Positions 1 to 8,704 of a stretch of 64,000 bases of DNA are shown here, piece by piece (the stretch's first letter is position 1; the number at the start of each line of letters is the position of its first letter). The DNA is taken from positions 4,526,001 to 4,590,000 of the forward strand of contig NZ_CP013378.1 in assembly GCF_001718415.1 (NCBI RefSeq). The letters are read 5' to 3'. The stretch comes from Burkholderia pseudomultivorans. GTDB taxonomy: Bacteria; Pseudomonadota; Gammaproteobacteria; Burkholderiales; Burkholderiaceae. The notes beneath the pieces are model-generated. The model saw nothing but the letters and a program-made list of their open reading frames with translations. It was not told where the DNA came from and ran no database searches. The translations under genes and the position numbers were made by a program.

Positions 1-18
1 GACTTCCAGCGTGCTCAT
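1..18 (-). CDS. tauB: Taurine ABC transporter ATP-binding protein, N-terminal edge only (TauB-like)
   Basis: Only the first six codons are in the window, reading MSTLEV on the minus strand from an ATG at 18. The gene runs off the left edge. The assignment rests on position: it starts 31 bp after the tauA stop on the same strand, where the ATPase of the taurine/sulfonate importer normally lies. The product would energise uptake of taurine as a sulfur source. The six residues alone cannot prove this. Confidence 0.5.
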
Positions 19-49
19 GATCGAAGGCTCCGCGTGAGGATCGCCGCGC

Positions 50-1066
50 TCAGCGCGCGGCCTTCTGCACGAACTGAGGATCGACGCCGACCGAGTAGTC
101 GGACAGCACCGTCTGGATCGTGCCCTGCGATTTCAGGAACGCGGCGGTGGCCGCGAGCGACTTCGCGGCGCCCGACTGCGCGCCGCCGCCGAGCCAGGTC
201 GGCGACGCCTGTTCGGCCGGCGTCGGGAACGCGTACAGCGCGAGGCTTGCCGGCACGTCCTGCGCATTCGCGCCCGACACCTTCGCCACCGCCGCGACCT
301 GCGGCGAGCCGACCTTCCACGCGGCCGTGTGCGCGCGGTAGTCGGCGTCGGCCGATGCGAGCACCTTGACGAAGCGCGCGACGAATTCGGGGTTGTCGCG
401 CGCGAACTTGCGGTTCACGACGAAGCCGTCGAAGGTCGCCTTGCCGCTTTCCTTCGCGACCTGGCCCGACGTCGTCAGCACCGTGCCCGACTGCTTGACC
501 TTCGCGAGCACCGGATCCCAGATGTAGGTCGCGTCGATGTCGCCGCGCGTCCATGCGGCCGCGACTTCGGGCGGACGCAGGTTGACGATCTTCACGTCGT
601 TCGGATTGACGCCCGCGGCCTGCAGCGCGACGAGCGTATGGAAGTGCGAGGTCGACACGAACGGCACGCCGATCTTCTTGCCTTTCAGCGCCGCGATGCT
701 GGTCACGCCCGAGCCGTTGCGCGCGACGAGCGCCTCCGCGTCGTTGATGTTGTCGAGCACCCAGAACAGCGAGATGTCGAGGCCCTGCGACAGCCCGGCC
801 GCGATCGGGCTCGACCCGGCCTCGCCGAGCTGCACCGAGCCCGATGCGAGCGCGCGGATCACATCGGCCCCGCTGTCGAGCTTGCGGAACGTGACCTTGT
901 AGCCGGTCGCCTTTTCGACTTCACCGCTCGCCTGCGCGTAGCGCCACGGCACGACCATGTCCTGATACGCGATCACGACCTCGCGCGATTCGGCGTGTGC
1001 CGCGCCGAGCGCGGCGAAGGCGGTCAGCGCGACGACGGCGCGGCGGACGAAGCTGAAACGGGACAT
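50..1066 (-). CDS. tauA: Taurine/sulfonate ABC transporter periplasmic substrate-binding protein
   Basis: 338-residue periplasmic binding protein that captures taurine or a related sulfonate and delivers it to the TauBC importer. Residues 1-25 form a Sec signal peptide with an AHA cleavage site. The mature part begins with the EVVIAYQDMVVPWRYAQ segment typical of TauA, followed by the GSSPIAAGLSQGLDI region of the SsuA/TauA fold. Length fits the family (about 320-340). A GGAG ribosome site precedes the ATG, and tauB follows 31 bp downstream, so this is the first gene of the operon. A TATAGT -10-like sequence lies about 45 bp upstream. Substrate specificity (taurine versus other sulfonates) is inferred from family resemblance. 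Confidence 0.9.
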   Translation of the reverse strand: MSRFSFVRRAVVALTAFAALGAAHAESREVVIAYQDMVVPWRYAQASGEVEKATGYKVTFRKLDSGADVIRALASGSVQLGEAGSSPIAAGLSQGLDISLFWVLDNINDAEALVARNGSGVTSIAALKGKKIGVPFVSTSHFHTLVALQAAGVNPNDVKIVNLRPPEVAAAWTRGDIDATYIWDPVLAKVKQSGTVLTTSGQVAKESGKATFDGFVVNRKFARDNPEFVARFVKVLASADADYRAHTAAWKVGSPQVAAVAKVSGANAQDVPASLALYAFPTPAEQASPTWLGGGAQSGAAKSLAATAAFLKSQGTIQTVLSDYSVGVDPQFVQKAAR

Positions 1067-1108
1067 GCGGCTCTCCTTCGGAATGCGGGCATTGCTGCGG
1101 GAGAGCCG

Positions 1109-1114
1109 ACTATA
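1109..1114 (-). promoter_or_regulatory. Possible tauA -10 element
   Basis: TATAGT on the minus strand, which would give a leader of roughly 35 nt before tauA. No convincing -35 is visible at 16-18 bp, which would suit an activator-dependent (CysB/Cbl-like) sulfur-starvation promoter. That regulation is inference. Confidence 0.35.
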
Positions 1115-1255
1115 GGAGGTTTGCGCGTGGCGGGAGCGAACTTATCCTGCGAAGCTATCGACGGCGTTTCAGCTTTGCTTTTCACGCTGGATTGGATCAC
1201 ACGTCTGGTCGGATGACGATTGTGGTGCGAATACGCAGCCGGCGGCCGCATCAAC

Positions 1256-1276
1256 GAAAAAGCCCGCATCGCTGCG
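1256..1276 (-). terminator. Rho-independent terminator of lipBA
   Basis: Read on the minus strand, AAGCCCGCA-GCGA-TGCGGGCTT is a GC-rich hairpin followed by TTTTT, about 50 bp past the lipA stop. The T-run lies on the tauA side only, so it serves lipA. Confidence 0.8.
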
Positions 1277-1323
1277 GGCTTGTTCGGTTGCATGGCTTCA
1301 TGCAGGACGGGAAACGCAGACGC

Positions 1324-2319
1324 TCAAACCACCCCCGCCCCATGCGCCTGCAGATCGGCGTGATAGCTCGAGCGCACCATCGCGCCGACGGCCGCGTGCG
1401 TGAAGCCCATCTTGTACGCCTCTTCCTCGTACATCTTGAACGTATCCGGATGCACGTACGCGCGTACCGGCAGATGGTGCTCCGACGGCTGCAGGTACTG
1501 GCCGATCGTCAGCATGTCCACGTCGTGCGCGCGCAGGTCGCGCATCACCTGCAGGATTTCCTCTTCGGTCTCGCCGAGGCCGACCATCAGGCCCGACTTC
1601 GTCGCGACGTCCGGATGCAGCGCCTTGAAGTCCTTCAAGAGCTTCAGCGAATGCGCATAGTCGGAACCGGGGCGCGCTTCCTTGTACAGGCGCGGCACCG
1701 TTTCGAGGTTGTGGTTCATCACGTCGGGCGGCGCCGCGTTCAGGATCGAGATCGCGCGGTCGAGACGGCCGCGGAAATCCGGCGTCAGGATCTCGATGCG
1801 CGTTTCCGGCGACTGCTCGCGCACTTCGCGGATGCACTCGACGAAGTGGGCCGCGCCGCCGTCGCGCAGGTCGTCGCGGTCGACGCTCGTGATCACCACG
1901 TACTTGAGCTTGAGCGCCGCGATCGTGCGCGCCAGGTTCTTCGGCTCGTCCGCGTCGAGCGGATCGGGGCGGCCGTGGCCGACGTCGCAGAACGGGCAGC
2001 GGCGCGTGCACTTGTCGCCCATGATCATGAACGTCGCGGTGCCCTTGCCGAAGCATTCGCCGATGTTCGGGCAGCTCGCTTCCTCGCACACGGTGTGCAG
2101 GTTGTGCTCGCGCAGGATCGTCTTGATCTCGTTGAAGCGCGAGCTGCCGGTGGCCGCCTTCACGCGGATCCACTCGGGCTTCTTCAGCTTCTCGATCGGC
2201 ACGACCTTGATCGGAATGCGCGCCGTCTTGGCCTGCGCCTTCTGCTTGGCGGTCGGATCGTACGCAGCGGTCGTCGCGGCCGAATCGGCCGGTGCGGGGG
2301 AAGCGGTAACGTCAGTCAT
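1324..2319 (-). CDS. lipA: Lipoyl synthase
   Basis: 331-residue radical-SAM enzyme that inserts two sulfurs into octanoyl-lipoyl domains of pyruvate/2-oxoglutarate dehydrogenases and the glycine cleavage H protein. Both iron-sulfur sites are complete: auxiliary cluster C78-x4-C83-x5-C89 and radical-SAM C104-x3-C108-x2-C111. The C-terminal RSSYHA motif is present at the expected place. I chose the ATG at 2319, which overlaps the lipB stop by 8 bp, over a start 60 bp further upstream that would lie inside lipB and add a non-conserved tail. The N-terminal 30 residues are Ala/Thr-rich and variable, as in relatives. Co-transcribed with lipB. Confidence 0.97.
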   Translation of the reverse strand: MTDVTASPAPADSAATTAAYDPTAKQKAQAKTARIPIKVVPIEKLKKPEWIRVKAATGSSRFNEIKTILREHNLHTVCEEASCPNIGECFGKGTATFMIMGDKCTRRCPFCDVGHGRPDPLDADEPKNLARTIAALKLKYVVITSVDRDDLRDGGAAHFVECIREVREQSPETRIEILTPDFRGRLDRAISILNAAPPDVMNHNLETVPRLYKEARPGSDYAHSLKLLKDFKALHPDVATKSGLMVGLGETEEEILQVMRDLRAHDVDMLTIGQYLQPSEHHLPVRAYVHPDTFKMYEEEAYKMGFTHAAVGAMVRSSYHADLQAHGAGVV

Positions 2320-3058
2320 TCGAATGTTCCAGTGCCTGCGGCTTGTCGGCGGCCGCGGTTTCGCCGTCGAGGTTGGCAATCAGACGCCCCACCAGCGTGT
2401 GGGCGACGTCGTTCCAGTCGGCGGCAACCTCGAGGCTCGCCATGTCGACGGTTTCCAGTCCGGCATAGCCGCACGGATTGATCGCGAGAAACGGGCGCAG
2501 ATCCATCTTCACGTTCAGGCTCAGCCCGTGATAGCTGCAGCCGTTGCGGATCTTCAGGCCGAGGGCCGCGATCTTCGCGCCCTCGTGCGCGCCGGATGCC
2601 ACATAGATGCCCGGCGCGCCCGCCTTGCGGACCGAAGCGAGATTATACGCCGCGAGGGTTTCGATCACGGCCTCCTCGATCTTCGTCACCAGCGTGCGCA
2701 CCATCAGCTTGCGGCGGCGCAAGTCGAGCAGCAGATAGACGACGATCTGGCCGGGGCCGTGATAGGTGATTTGCCCGCCGCGGTCGACCTTGACGAGCGG
2801 CACGCCGCTGTCGGCGACCAGCAGGTGGGCCGGGTCGCCCGCCTGCCCGAGCGTGTAGACGGGCGGATGCTCGACCACCCAGATCTCGTCGCCGGTGTCG
2901 GCCGTGCGCGTGTCGGTGAACGCGCGCATCGCGTCGAAGCTCGTCTCGTAGGCCTCGACGCCCCGCCACCGCACGGTGACCGGCTGGACCGGCGACCCTG
3001 CCGGGGATGCGGGAACGACAACAGGCGTGGACACGATGGAAACCGGCGAGACGGACAT
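2312..3058 (-). CDS. lipB: Octanoyl-[acyl-carrier-protein]:protein N-octanoyltransferase
   Basis: 248-residue cytosolic transferase that moves octanoate from ACP to apo-lipoyl domains, giving the substrate of LipA. Visible hallmarks are [12 protein letters not shown] (93-104), the catalytic lysine K162 in the AKIAALG segment and the catalytic cysteine C174 in [10 protein letters not shown]. The first 30 residues are a Pro/Val-rich extension compared with E. coli LipB; the strong family similarity begins near VRWRG, residue 29. The gene overlaps lipA by 8 bp, which suggests coupled translation. Confidence 0.96.
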   Translation of the reverse strand: MSVSPVSIVSTPVVVPASPAGSPVQPVTVRWRGVEAYETSFDAMRAFTDTRTADTGDEIWVVEHPPVYTLGQAGDPAHLLVADSGVPLVKVDRGGQITYHGPGQIVVYLLLDLRRRKLMVRTLVTKIEEAVIETLAAYNLASVRKAGAPGIYVASGAHEGAKIAALGLKIRNGCSYHGLSLNVKMDLRPFLAINPCGYAGLETVDMASLEVAADWNDVAHTLVGRLIANLDGETAAADKPQALEHSND

Positions 3059-3142
3059 GGGCGGTAGTTTACCGAAAACCCATGGGTCTCGCCGGCCTGC
3101 GAAAGGGACGGATCACCAGCGCCCCGTCGCAGGGGAACGGGA

Positions 3143-3469
3143 TCAGACCGTGCGCCAGCCGTCGCGGAACATCGCGCCGACGCGTTCGCGCAGCCGCGCG
3201 AGGCCGCCCAGCGCCACCTCCTTCGGCGGCCGCGACACCGAGAACGCGACGCACGCGCTCTGCGCGCCTTCCGCGCTGAGCCACAGCCGCTCGCCGCGGC
3301 GCAGGCGGAGCGTCTCGCCGTCGACGAGGAAGTAGTCGTCGACGTCGTTGCTGCGCGTCGCCCACACCGGCCCGCACTGGACCGTCAGTCGCGTGCTGCG
3401 CTGAACCTTCATCGGCACCGTTTCGCCGGCCGGTATCTCGAACGTGATGCTTGAAGAAATTTCTTGCAT
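3143..3469 (-). CDS. DUF2917 domain-containing protein
   Basis: 108-residue protein of the DUF2917 family; no enzymatic function is established. The N-terminal half reads as a small beta-barrel, cupin-like fold (FEIPAGETVPMKV, WATRSNDVDDYFLVDGETLRL, RGERLWLSAEG). The start at 3469 is preceded by a good GGCGGAG site; a TTG 15 bp upstream is possible but has no ribosome site. It is transcribed divergently from the LysR gene at 3572 with about 100 bp between them, so it may be a target of that regulator. That link is inferred from position only. Confidence 0.75.
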   Translation of the reverse strand: MQEISSSITFEIPAGETVPMKVQRSTRLTVQCGPVWATRSNDVDDYFLVDGETLRLRRGERLWLSAEGAQSACVAFSVSRPPKEVALGGLARLRERVGAMFRDGWRTV

Positions 3470-3500
3470 GATCGGCTCCGCCAAAAGCTGCTTCGATGGC

Positions 3501-3510
3501 TACAATCGTA
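3501..3510. promoter_or_regulatory. Overlapping divergent -10 elements
   Basis: The ten bases TACAATCGTA read TACAAT on the plus strand (toward the LysR gene) and TACGAT on the minus strand (toward DUF2917). RNA polymerase could therefore fire in only one direction at a time. Predicted leaders would be about 60 nt and 30 nt. Confidence 0.4.
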
Positions 3511-3571
3511 GACACTTAAAGGCGTCCGACCAAACGACCAATTTTCACGTCGATGTGAGGAAAATTAGCAA

Positions 3572-4516
3572 ATGGACCTCCGACAGCTCCCCGCACTGAA
3601 CGCGATCCGCGCGTTCGAGGCCGCATCCCGTCACGAGAATTTCTCGCGCGCCGCCGACGAACTGTTCGTCACGCACGGCGCGGTCAGCCATCAGGTGCGT
3701 GCGCTCGAGGAGGAGCTCGGCGTGCAGCTGTTCACGCGCAACGGCAAGCGGCTGTGCCTGACCGACGCCGGCATGCGCTACGCGCAGCAGGTCCGCACCG
3801 CGCTGATGATGCTCGCCGATGCGACGCGCCAGGTGCGCGCGAGCGACCGCGACCGGCGGCTGGTGATCTCGATGCTGTCGTCGTTCGCCGCGCGCTTCGT
3901 GACGCCGCGGATCGGCACCTTCATCGAGCGGCATCCGGAAATCGACATCGAACTGCAGTCGACCAATTCCCTCACCGATTTCGCGCGCGACGACGTCGAT
4001 CTCGCGATCCGCTTCGGCTTCGGCAGCTACCCTGGGCTCTACGTCGAGCCGCTGTTCGAGGAAGTGTTCTTTCCGGCATGCGCGCCGACGCTGAACGGCG
4101 GCAAGCTGCCGCAGACGCCCGCCGATCTCGTCCACTACAACCTGCTGCGCTCGGACGACGAGCTGTGGCGGCCATGGTTCGACGCGGCCGGGCTCGACAC
4201 GCTGACCGAGCCGAAGCGCGGGATCCTGTACCAGGATTCGTCGAACCTGCTGCAGGCCGCGATCGACGGCCAGGGCATCGCGCTCGTGCGGCGCTCGCTG
4301 GCGCTGCACGAAGTATTGCAGGGGCGGCTCGTGCGCCTGTTCGACATCGACGGGCCGAGCCCGTGGCACTACTACTTCGTGTGCCCGACGCCGCTGCTGA
4401 GCGCGCCGCGCGTGCAGGCGTTCAGGACCTGGATACTTCAGGAAGTCGCAGCGTTCAAGCTGCTGTGCGAGGAGCTGGACGCGCGTCGCGCGGCGGGGAA
4501 ATCCGCCGCCGCGTGA
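3572..4516 (+). CDS. LysR-family transcriptional regulator, GcvA type
   Basis: 314-residue DNA-binding regulator. Residues 6-65 form the winged helix-turn-helix (ALNAIRAFEAASRHENFSRAADEL, then VSHQVRALEEELGVQLF), with the GcvA-subgroup signature 'LPALNAIRAFEAA'. Residues 93-300 are the periplasmic-binding-like effector domain, including the D-VDLAIRFG motif. It sits between the ybeD-like gene and lipB; E. coli also has a LysR gene in its lip region, so the position is old. The likely target is the divergent DUF2917 gene or itself. The effector molecule is unknown. Confidence 0.9.
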   Translation: MDLRQLPALNAIRAFEAASRHENFSRAADELFVTHGAVSHQVRALEEELGVQLFTRNGKRLCLTDAGMRYAQQVRTALMMLADATRQVRASDRDRRLVISMLSSFAARFVTPRIGTFIERHPEIDIELQSTNSLTDFARDDVDLAIRFGFGSYPGLYVEPLFEEVFFPACAPTLNGGKLPQTPADLVHYNLLRSDDELWRPWFDAAGLDTLTEPKRGILYQDSSNLLQAAIDGQGIALVRRSLALHEVLQGRLVRLFDIDGPSPWHYYFVCPTPLLSAPRVQAFRTWILQEVAAFKLLCEELDARRAAGKSAAA

Positions 4517-4534
4517 GCGCGGGGGGAAGGCGGA

Positions 4535-4846
4535 TCAGAGCACGACCTTGACCATCGGATGGCCGGTCAGCGCACGGTAGATGTTGTCGAGCTGCTCCTG
4601 GCTCGTCGCGCGCACGGTGATCGTCAGGCCCGTGTAGTTGCCGCCGCTCGATGCGCGCTCCTCGATCTTCTCGAGGTCGATTTCATTGTCGTGGACGCTG
4701 ACGACCTTGAAGATCGTGTCCTTGAATTCCGGGTGCGCCTTGCCCATGATCTTGATCGGGAAATCGCACGGAAACTCCAGCAGCGACTCCTTCCGGGTAT
4801 CGATCGCGCCGGTCACCTCGATGGTTTTGGTCGGTTCGCTCATCAT
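4535..4846 (-). CDS. YbeD-like DUF493 family protein
   Basis: 103-residue small alpha/beta protein of the YbeD (DUF493) family, which has an ACT-like fold and is conserved beside lipB in many proteobacteria. FPCDFPIKIMG near residue 26 and the C-terminal GHPMVKVVL are family signatures. Two adjacent ATG codons are possible; the first (4846) gives a 4-bp ATGA overlap with the aminotransferase stop, so translation is coupled. A role in lipoate metabolism is suggested by gene neighbourhood across species but is not proven. Confidence 0.88.
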   Translation of the reverse strand: MMSEPTKTIEVTGAIDTRKESLLEFPCDFPIKIMGKAHPEFKDTIFKVVSVHDNEIDLEKIEERASSGGNYTGLTITVRATSQEQLDNIYRALTGHPMVKVVL

Positions 4847-5769
4847 TTTCTCCGGGTTAGGTCAAACTGTTCAAACTCGCGCGCCTTCGCGCGCTGGTAC
4901 GCGTCGTACAACGCCGCGAACACGGGGCCCGGCTTGCCGCCCTGCACGGGCAGATCGTCGAGCGACGTGACGGGCAGCACTTCCTTAGTGGCCGACGTGA
5001 TCATGATTTCGTCGGCCGCGCGCAACTCCGGCTCGCTGATCTCGCGCGCGACGAACGGGATCTTGCATTCGTCGGCCAGTTCCTCGAGCAGCGCGTAGCG
5101 GATCCCCTCGAGGATCCGGTTGCTGCGCGGCGGCGCGAGCAGCTCGCCGTTCTTCACGATCCAAACGTTCGACGACGAGCCTTCGGTCAGGTTGCCGTCG
5201 CGCAGCTGCAGCGTCTCGAACGCGTCGCGCTCGGCCGCATGCTGCGCCATCAGCACGTTGCCGAGCAGCGACGTCGACTTGATGTCGCAATGCAGCCAGC
5301 GGCGATCCTCGGCCGTCACGCAGCGCACGCCGCGCGCGCGCTCGTCGGCGGACGGCAGGCTCAGCGGATTCGTCATCGCGAACACGGTCGGCACCGCATG
5401 CGCGGGAAACGCGTGGCCGCGCTTCGCGACGCCGCGCGTGACCTGCAGATAGACGGTCGCGTCGCGGCTGCCGAGCCCTGGCGCGTTCTCCGCGACGATG
5501 CGCTCGATCAGCGCGCGCCAGCCCGCTTCGTCGTGCGGATTGGCGATGCCGATCTTCTTCAGGCTGCGCTCGAGCCGCTCCAGATGCTGCGCGATCCGGA
5601 ACGGCACGTGCGCGCCGTCGTGCGCGTAGACGGGGACGACTTCATACACGCCATCGCCGAAGATGAAACCGCGGTCGAGCACCGGAATACGGGCCTGCGA
5701 CAGCGGCACCCATTCTTCCTGCGCGGACACGCTCAGGTAGACGATCGGATCGAATTCGGCTTGGCTCAT
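4843..5769 (-). CDS. dat: D-amino acid aminotransferase (PLP fold type IV)
   Basis: 308-residue class IV aminotransferase that interconverts D-alanine and D-glutamate with their keto acids, supplying precursors for peptidoglycan. The PLP lysine is K164 in CDIKSTSLLGNV and the cofactor-holding glutamate is E196 in NLTEGSSSN. The early DRGFIFGDGVYEV segment (32-44) is typical. It lies 54 bp after the D,D-carboxypeptidase gene and overlaps the ybeD-like gene by 4 bp, giving a three-gene cell-wall/lip operon. A branched-chain aminotransferase is the main alternative, but the sequence reads as the D-amino acid group. Confidence 0.88.
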   Translation of the reverse strand: MSQAEFDPIVYLSVSAQEEWVPLSQARIPVLDRGFIFGDGVYEVVPVYAHDGAHVPFRIAQHLERLERSLKKIGIANPHDEAGWRALIERIVAENAPGLGSRDATVYLQVTRGVAKRGHAFPAHAVPTVFAMTNPLSLPSADERARGVRCVTAEDRRWLHCDIKSTSLLGNVLMAQHAAERDAFETLQLRDGNLTEGSSSNVWIVKNGELLAPPRSNRILEGIRYALLEELADECKIPFVAREISEPELRAADEIMITSATKEVLPVTSLDDLPVQGGKPGPVFAALYDAYQRAKAREFEQFDLTRRK

Positions 5770-5823
5770 GGCTATACCAGATGGGGATGAAGTCGTCGAA
5801 ACAAAGGCCCGTCGCTGACTCGC

Positions 5824-7134
5824 TTACTTCTTCTTGCTGAACATCAGCAGGATCGAGTCCCAGATACGACCGAAGATACCCGCTTCCGGCACAGCCTGCA
5901 GCGCGACGACCGGGAATTCCGACAGCGTCTTGCCGTCGGCGACGATCTTCACGGTGCCGACCTGCTGGCCTTCGGCGAGCGGCGCGATCAGCGGCGCGTT
6001 GACGTCGACTTCCGGCTTGACCTTGTCGCCGAGGCCGCGCGGCACGGTCACCCACTGGTCGCTCTTCACGCCGACCTGCACGGTGTTCTCCTTGCCCTTG
6101 TAGAGGCGCGGCGTCGAGATCGCCTGGCCGCCCTTGAACAGGCGTACCGCGTCGAACGCGCTGTAGCCGTAGTTCAGCATCTTCATGCTGTCCTGCGTGC
6201 GCTCGCCTTCCTTCTGCTCGCCCATCATCACCGACACGAGGCGGCGCTGGCCGTCCGAACCCGGAATCGCGCGCTTGGCCGACGCGATCAGGCAGTAGCC
6301 GGCCGCCTGCGTATGGCCCGTCTTCAGGCCGTCGACCGTCGGGTCGAGCCACAGCAGACGGTTGCGGTTGCCCTGGCGGATGTTGTTGTACTTGAATTCC
6401 TTCTCCGAGAAGATGCTGTAGTACTGCGGAAAATCGCGGATCAGGTGCGCGGACAGCTTCGCGAGGTCGCCGGCCGTCGTGTAGTGGTTCGGGTCGGGCA
6501 TGCCGTTCACGTCGGCGAAGTGCGTGCCCTTCATGCCGAGGCGCTGCGCCTCGTCGTTCATCATCGTGACGAACTGCGCTTCGCTGCCGCCGACCAGTTC
6601 GGCCAGCGCGATCGCCGCATCGTTACCCGACTGGATGATCATCCCGTACACGAGGTCGTGCACGGACACCGGCTTGTTCGCCTCGATGAACATGCGCGAC
6701 TCGTCGCGGCCGACGCGGCGCACCGCTTCGCTCGGCGTGACGATCTGCTCCATCGAGATCTTCTTCTTGTCGAGCGCCTCGAACACGAGGTACGCGGTCA
6801 TCAGCTTGGTCAGCGACGCCGGCTCGACGCGTTCGTCCGCATTGCCCGACGCGAGCACGGTGTTGCTGGTCGCATCGACGAGCACCCACGAGCGCGCGTT
6901 CACGCCCGGCGGCGGCACCGCGCCCGGCATGAAGGTCGCGGGCGCGCCGGTGAACTGCTCGGCGGCGGGCGCCGCATGCGCGGCCTTGGCCTTGGCGGCC
7001 GGCTTCGCCTCGGCGACGACGATCGTCGACGCGAGCGCGACAGGCAGCATCACGCCGAGCGCGACGTTGCGCGCGGCGGTGCCGAAGGCAATGGAGGAAG
7101 CGAGGGACTTGAGGCCTTGGGAAGACAGACGCAT
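5824..7134 (-). CDS. dacC: D-alanyl-D-alanine carboxypeptidase (PBP5/6 family)
   Basis: 436-residue periplasmic, membrane-anchored enzyme that trims the terminal D-Ala from peptidoglycan stem peptides. Active-site motifs are complete: S107-x-x-K110, S169-G-N171 and K271-T-G. Residues 1-43 contain the signal segment, followed by an Ala/Lys/Pro-rich stretch. A C-terminal beta domain (from about 310) ends in an amphipathic anchor rich in lysine. I chose the ATG at 7134, where a plausible signal peptide begins; a longer frame upstream encodes Arg/Pro-rich noise. First gene of the dac-dat-ybeD unit. dacA/dacC naming is interchangeable here. Confidence 0.93.
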   Translation of the reverse strand: MRLSSQGLKSLASSIAFGTAARNVALGVMLPVALASTIVVAEAKPAAKAKAAHAAPAAEQFTGAPATFMPGAVPPPGVNARSWVLVDATSNTVLASGNADERVEPASLTKLMTAYLVFEALDKKKISMEQIVTPSEAVRRVGRDESRMFIEANKPVSVHDLVYGMIIQSGNDAAIALAELVGGSEAQFVTMMNDEAQRLGMKGTHFADVNGMPDPNHYTTAGDLAKLSAHLIRDFPQYYSIFSEKEFKYNNIRQGNRNRLLWLDPTVDGLKTGHTQAAGYCLIASAKRAIPGSDGQRRLVSVMMGEQKEGERTQDSMKMLNYGYSAFDAVRLFKGGQAISTPRLYKGKENTVQVGVKSDQWVTVPRGLGDKVKPEVDVNAPLIAPLAEGQQVGTVKIVADGKTLSEFPVVALQAVPEAGIFGRIWDSILLMFSKKK

Positions 7135-7610
7135 GATCGATTCAGGCTGATGGCAGAAAGTGCGGCGCGAAACGCGCAGGGTTGAACGGCAAGGCGGCGC
7201 GCGTTTCGGGCGCTCGCCCGAAACGCCGGGCGACGCGAAACGCGCCGGTTGGACTCGTGCGGACGCGTTCGGTTCGCGGCCGTCGCGAGCGGGCAAAGCG
7301 GCGGCGAAACGAGCGCCGCATGGGCCCAGCCGGGCCGCGGGCGACGCGAAATGCGGCCATTATACGTGGCCGCGAAACGCGTTTTCGCGAACCAGGCGCC
7401 GGACGGCCGCACACCGGCATCGGCAGGATAGCGGCCACGCTGTCGGGAATATCGATCGAAGCCGTGCGAAAGGCATGCGCAGGCGCAGCGCAAGTCGGGT
7501 TGCGCCGGCGCGCGGCGAGCGGTAATACCGACTGTCGCGCGGATGCGTCACGATGACGCGAGCCGCCGCACGTGGCGGCTCGGTGGCTCAGAGGTTAGAG
7601 GCTCGGCGGC
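7135..7610. other. 476-bp non-coding region with repeated CGAAACGC words and a perfect hairpin
   Basis: No credible gene on either strand. The stretch holds six copies or near-copies of the word CGCGAAACGCG (near 7166, 7215, 7234, 7303, 7344 and 7371). A perfect 12-bp inverted repeat with a 2-base centre lies at 7201-7226. The dac promoter should be here. The repeated words could be operators, or drift products in GC-rich DNA. Confidence 0.5.
7201..7226. repeat. Perfect 12-bp inverted repeat
   Basis: GCGTTTCGGGCG, two bases (CT), then its exact reverse complement. No T-run follows on either side, so it is not a standard terminator. It lies about 70 bp upstream of the dac start codon. Confidence 0.7.
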
Positions 7611-8255
7611 TCAGTGCCACGCATCGATCACGACGCGCTTCAGCACGTGCAGCTTGCGATGGAAGAAATGCTCGGCGCCGGGGATCACGACGACCGGCAG
7701 TTCCTGCGGCCGCGCCCAGTCGTACACCGACGCGATCGGCACGGTGTCGTCGGTTTCGCCGTGGATCACCAGCGTGTTCTCGGGCACGTCGGCGACCTGC
7801 CAGCGGCTCGCGGCCGTGCCGACGAACACCATCCGCTCGATCGCCTCGCCCGCGTCGCGCAGCCGCTTCGCGACATGCGACAGCACGAAGGTGCCGAACG
7901 AGAAGCCCGCGAGCACCAGCGGCAAGTCCGCGTACGCAGGCTGTGCGCGCATGTGCGCGAGCACCGCGAGCAGGTCGTCGGCCTCGCCGATGCCGTTGTC
8001 GTGCACGCCTTCGGTCGCGCCGACGCCGCGGAAGTTCGAGCGGTAGACGACGTAGTTGAGCTGCACGAGCGTGCGCGCGAGCGTCTGCGCGACCTTGTTG
8101 TCCATCGTGCCGCCGAACAGCGGATGCGGATGCGCGACCAGCGCGATCCCGCGCGGCGCGGCGCTGCCTTCCCGCACGGCGTCGGGCAGGTCCAGCGCGA
8201 TTTCGATCTGCCCGACCGGGCCTGCGATCAGCGACTTCTGCGTATGAACGTTCAT
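7611..8255 (-). CDS. Small alpha/beta hydrolase
   Basis: 214-residue cytosolic hydrolase of the family with an AHPHPLFGGTMDNKV motif (41-55), seen in many proteobacterial 'alpha/beta hydrolase/dienelactone-like' proteins. The catalytic triad is visible: nucleophile S119 in GFSFG, an acid at D169/D170 in HGETDD, and H196 in PGAEHFF. Length is normal. It starts 13 bp after the ferredoxin gene stop, so the two are co-transcribed. The substrate is unknown; a small ester or thioester is likely from the compact cap-less fold. Confidence 0.85.
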   Translation of the reverse strand: MNVHTQKSLIAGPVGQIEIALDLPDAVREGSAAPRGIALVAHPHPLFGGTMDNKVAQTLARTLVQLNYVVYRSNFRGVGATEGVHDNGIGEADDLLAVLAHMRAQPAYADLPLVLAGFSFGTFVLSHVAKRLRDAGEAIERMVFVGTAASRWQVADVPENTLVIHGETDDTVPIASVYDWARPQELPVVVIPGAEHFFHRKLHVLKRVVIDAWH

Positions 8256-8268
8256 TCGGCCGGCCCGC

Positions 8269-8586
8269 TCAGATCTTCAGGCGCTCGACGACCTGGCCGT
8301 CGCGCAGGTGCGATTCGACGATCTCGTCGATGTCGGCCTTGTCGACATACGTGTACCACGTGCCTTCCGGATACACGACCATCACCGGCCCCTCCTCGCA
8401 ACGGTCGAGGCAGCCGGCCTTGTTGATGCGGACCTTGCCGGGCCCGGCGAGGCCGAGTTCCTTCACGCGCTTTTTCGCGTATTCCTGCATGGTCTGCGCG
8501 TCGCATTGCGCGCAGCTCGGACGGTCGGCGCCCGGTTCGCGCTGATTCAGGCAGAAGAAGACGTGGTGCTGGTAGTAGGAATCCAT
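8269..8586 (-). CDS. Thioredoxin-fold (2Fe-2S) ferredoxin
   Basis: 105-residue ferredoxin of the thioredoxin-like group. Candidate ligands are C12, C25/C28, C59 and C63, in the FFCLNQR, CAQC and NKAGCLDRCEEGP contexts typical of these proteins. It probably transfers single electrons in the cytosol; the partner is unknown. It is followed after 13 bp by the alpha/beta hydrolase and preceded by VanZ with a gap of about 120 bp. Confidence 0.88.
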   Translation of the reverse strand: MDSYYQHHVFFCLNQREPGADRPSCAQCDAQTMQEYAKKRVKELGLAGPGKVRINKAGCLDRCEEGPVMVVYPEGTWYTYVDKADIDEIVESHLRDGQVVERLKI

Positions 8587-8704
8587 GATGGTGGCGACGA
8601 GCGGCCCGGCAGCGCCGGACGGATAGAGGGTGGGACGCCGTCGCGCGGTGCGACGGCGGTGCGGACGATTATAACGAGCGGCGCGCGCCGCTGCCCGGTG
8701 CGCG

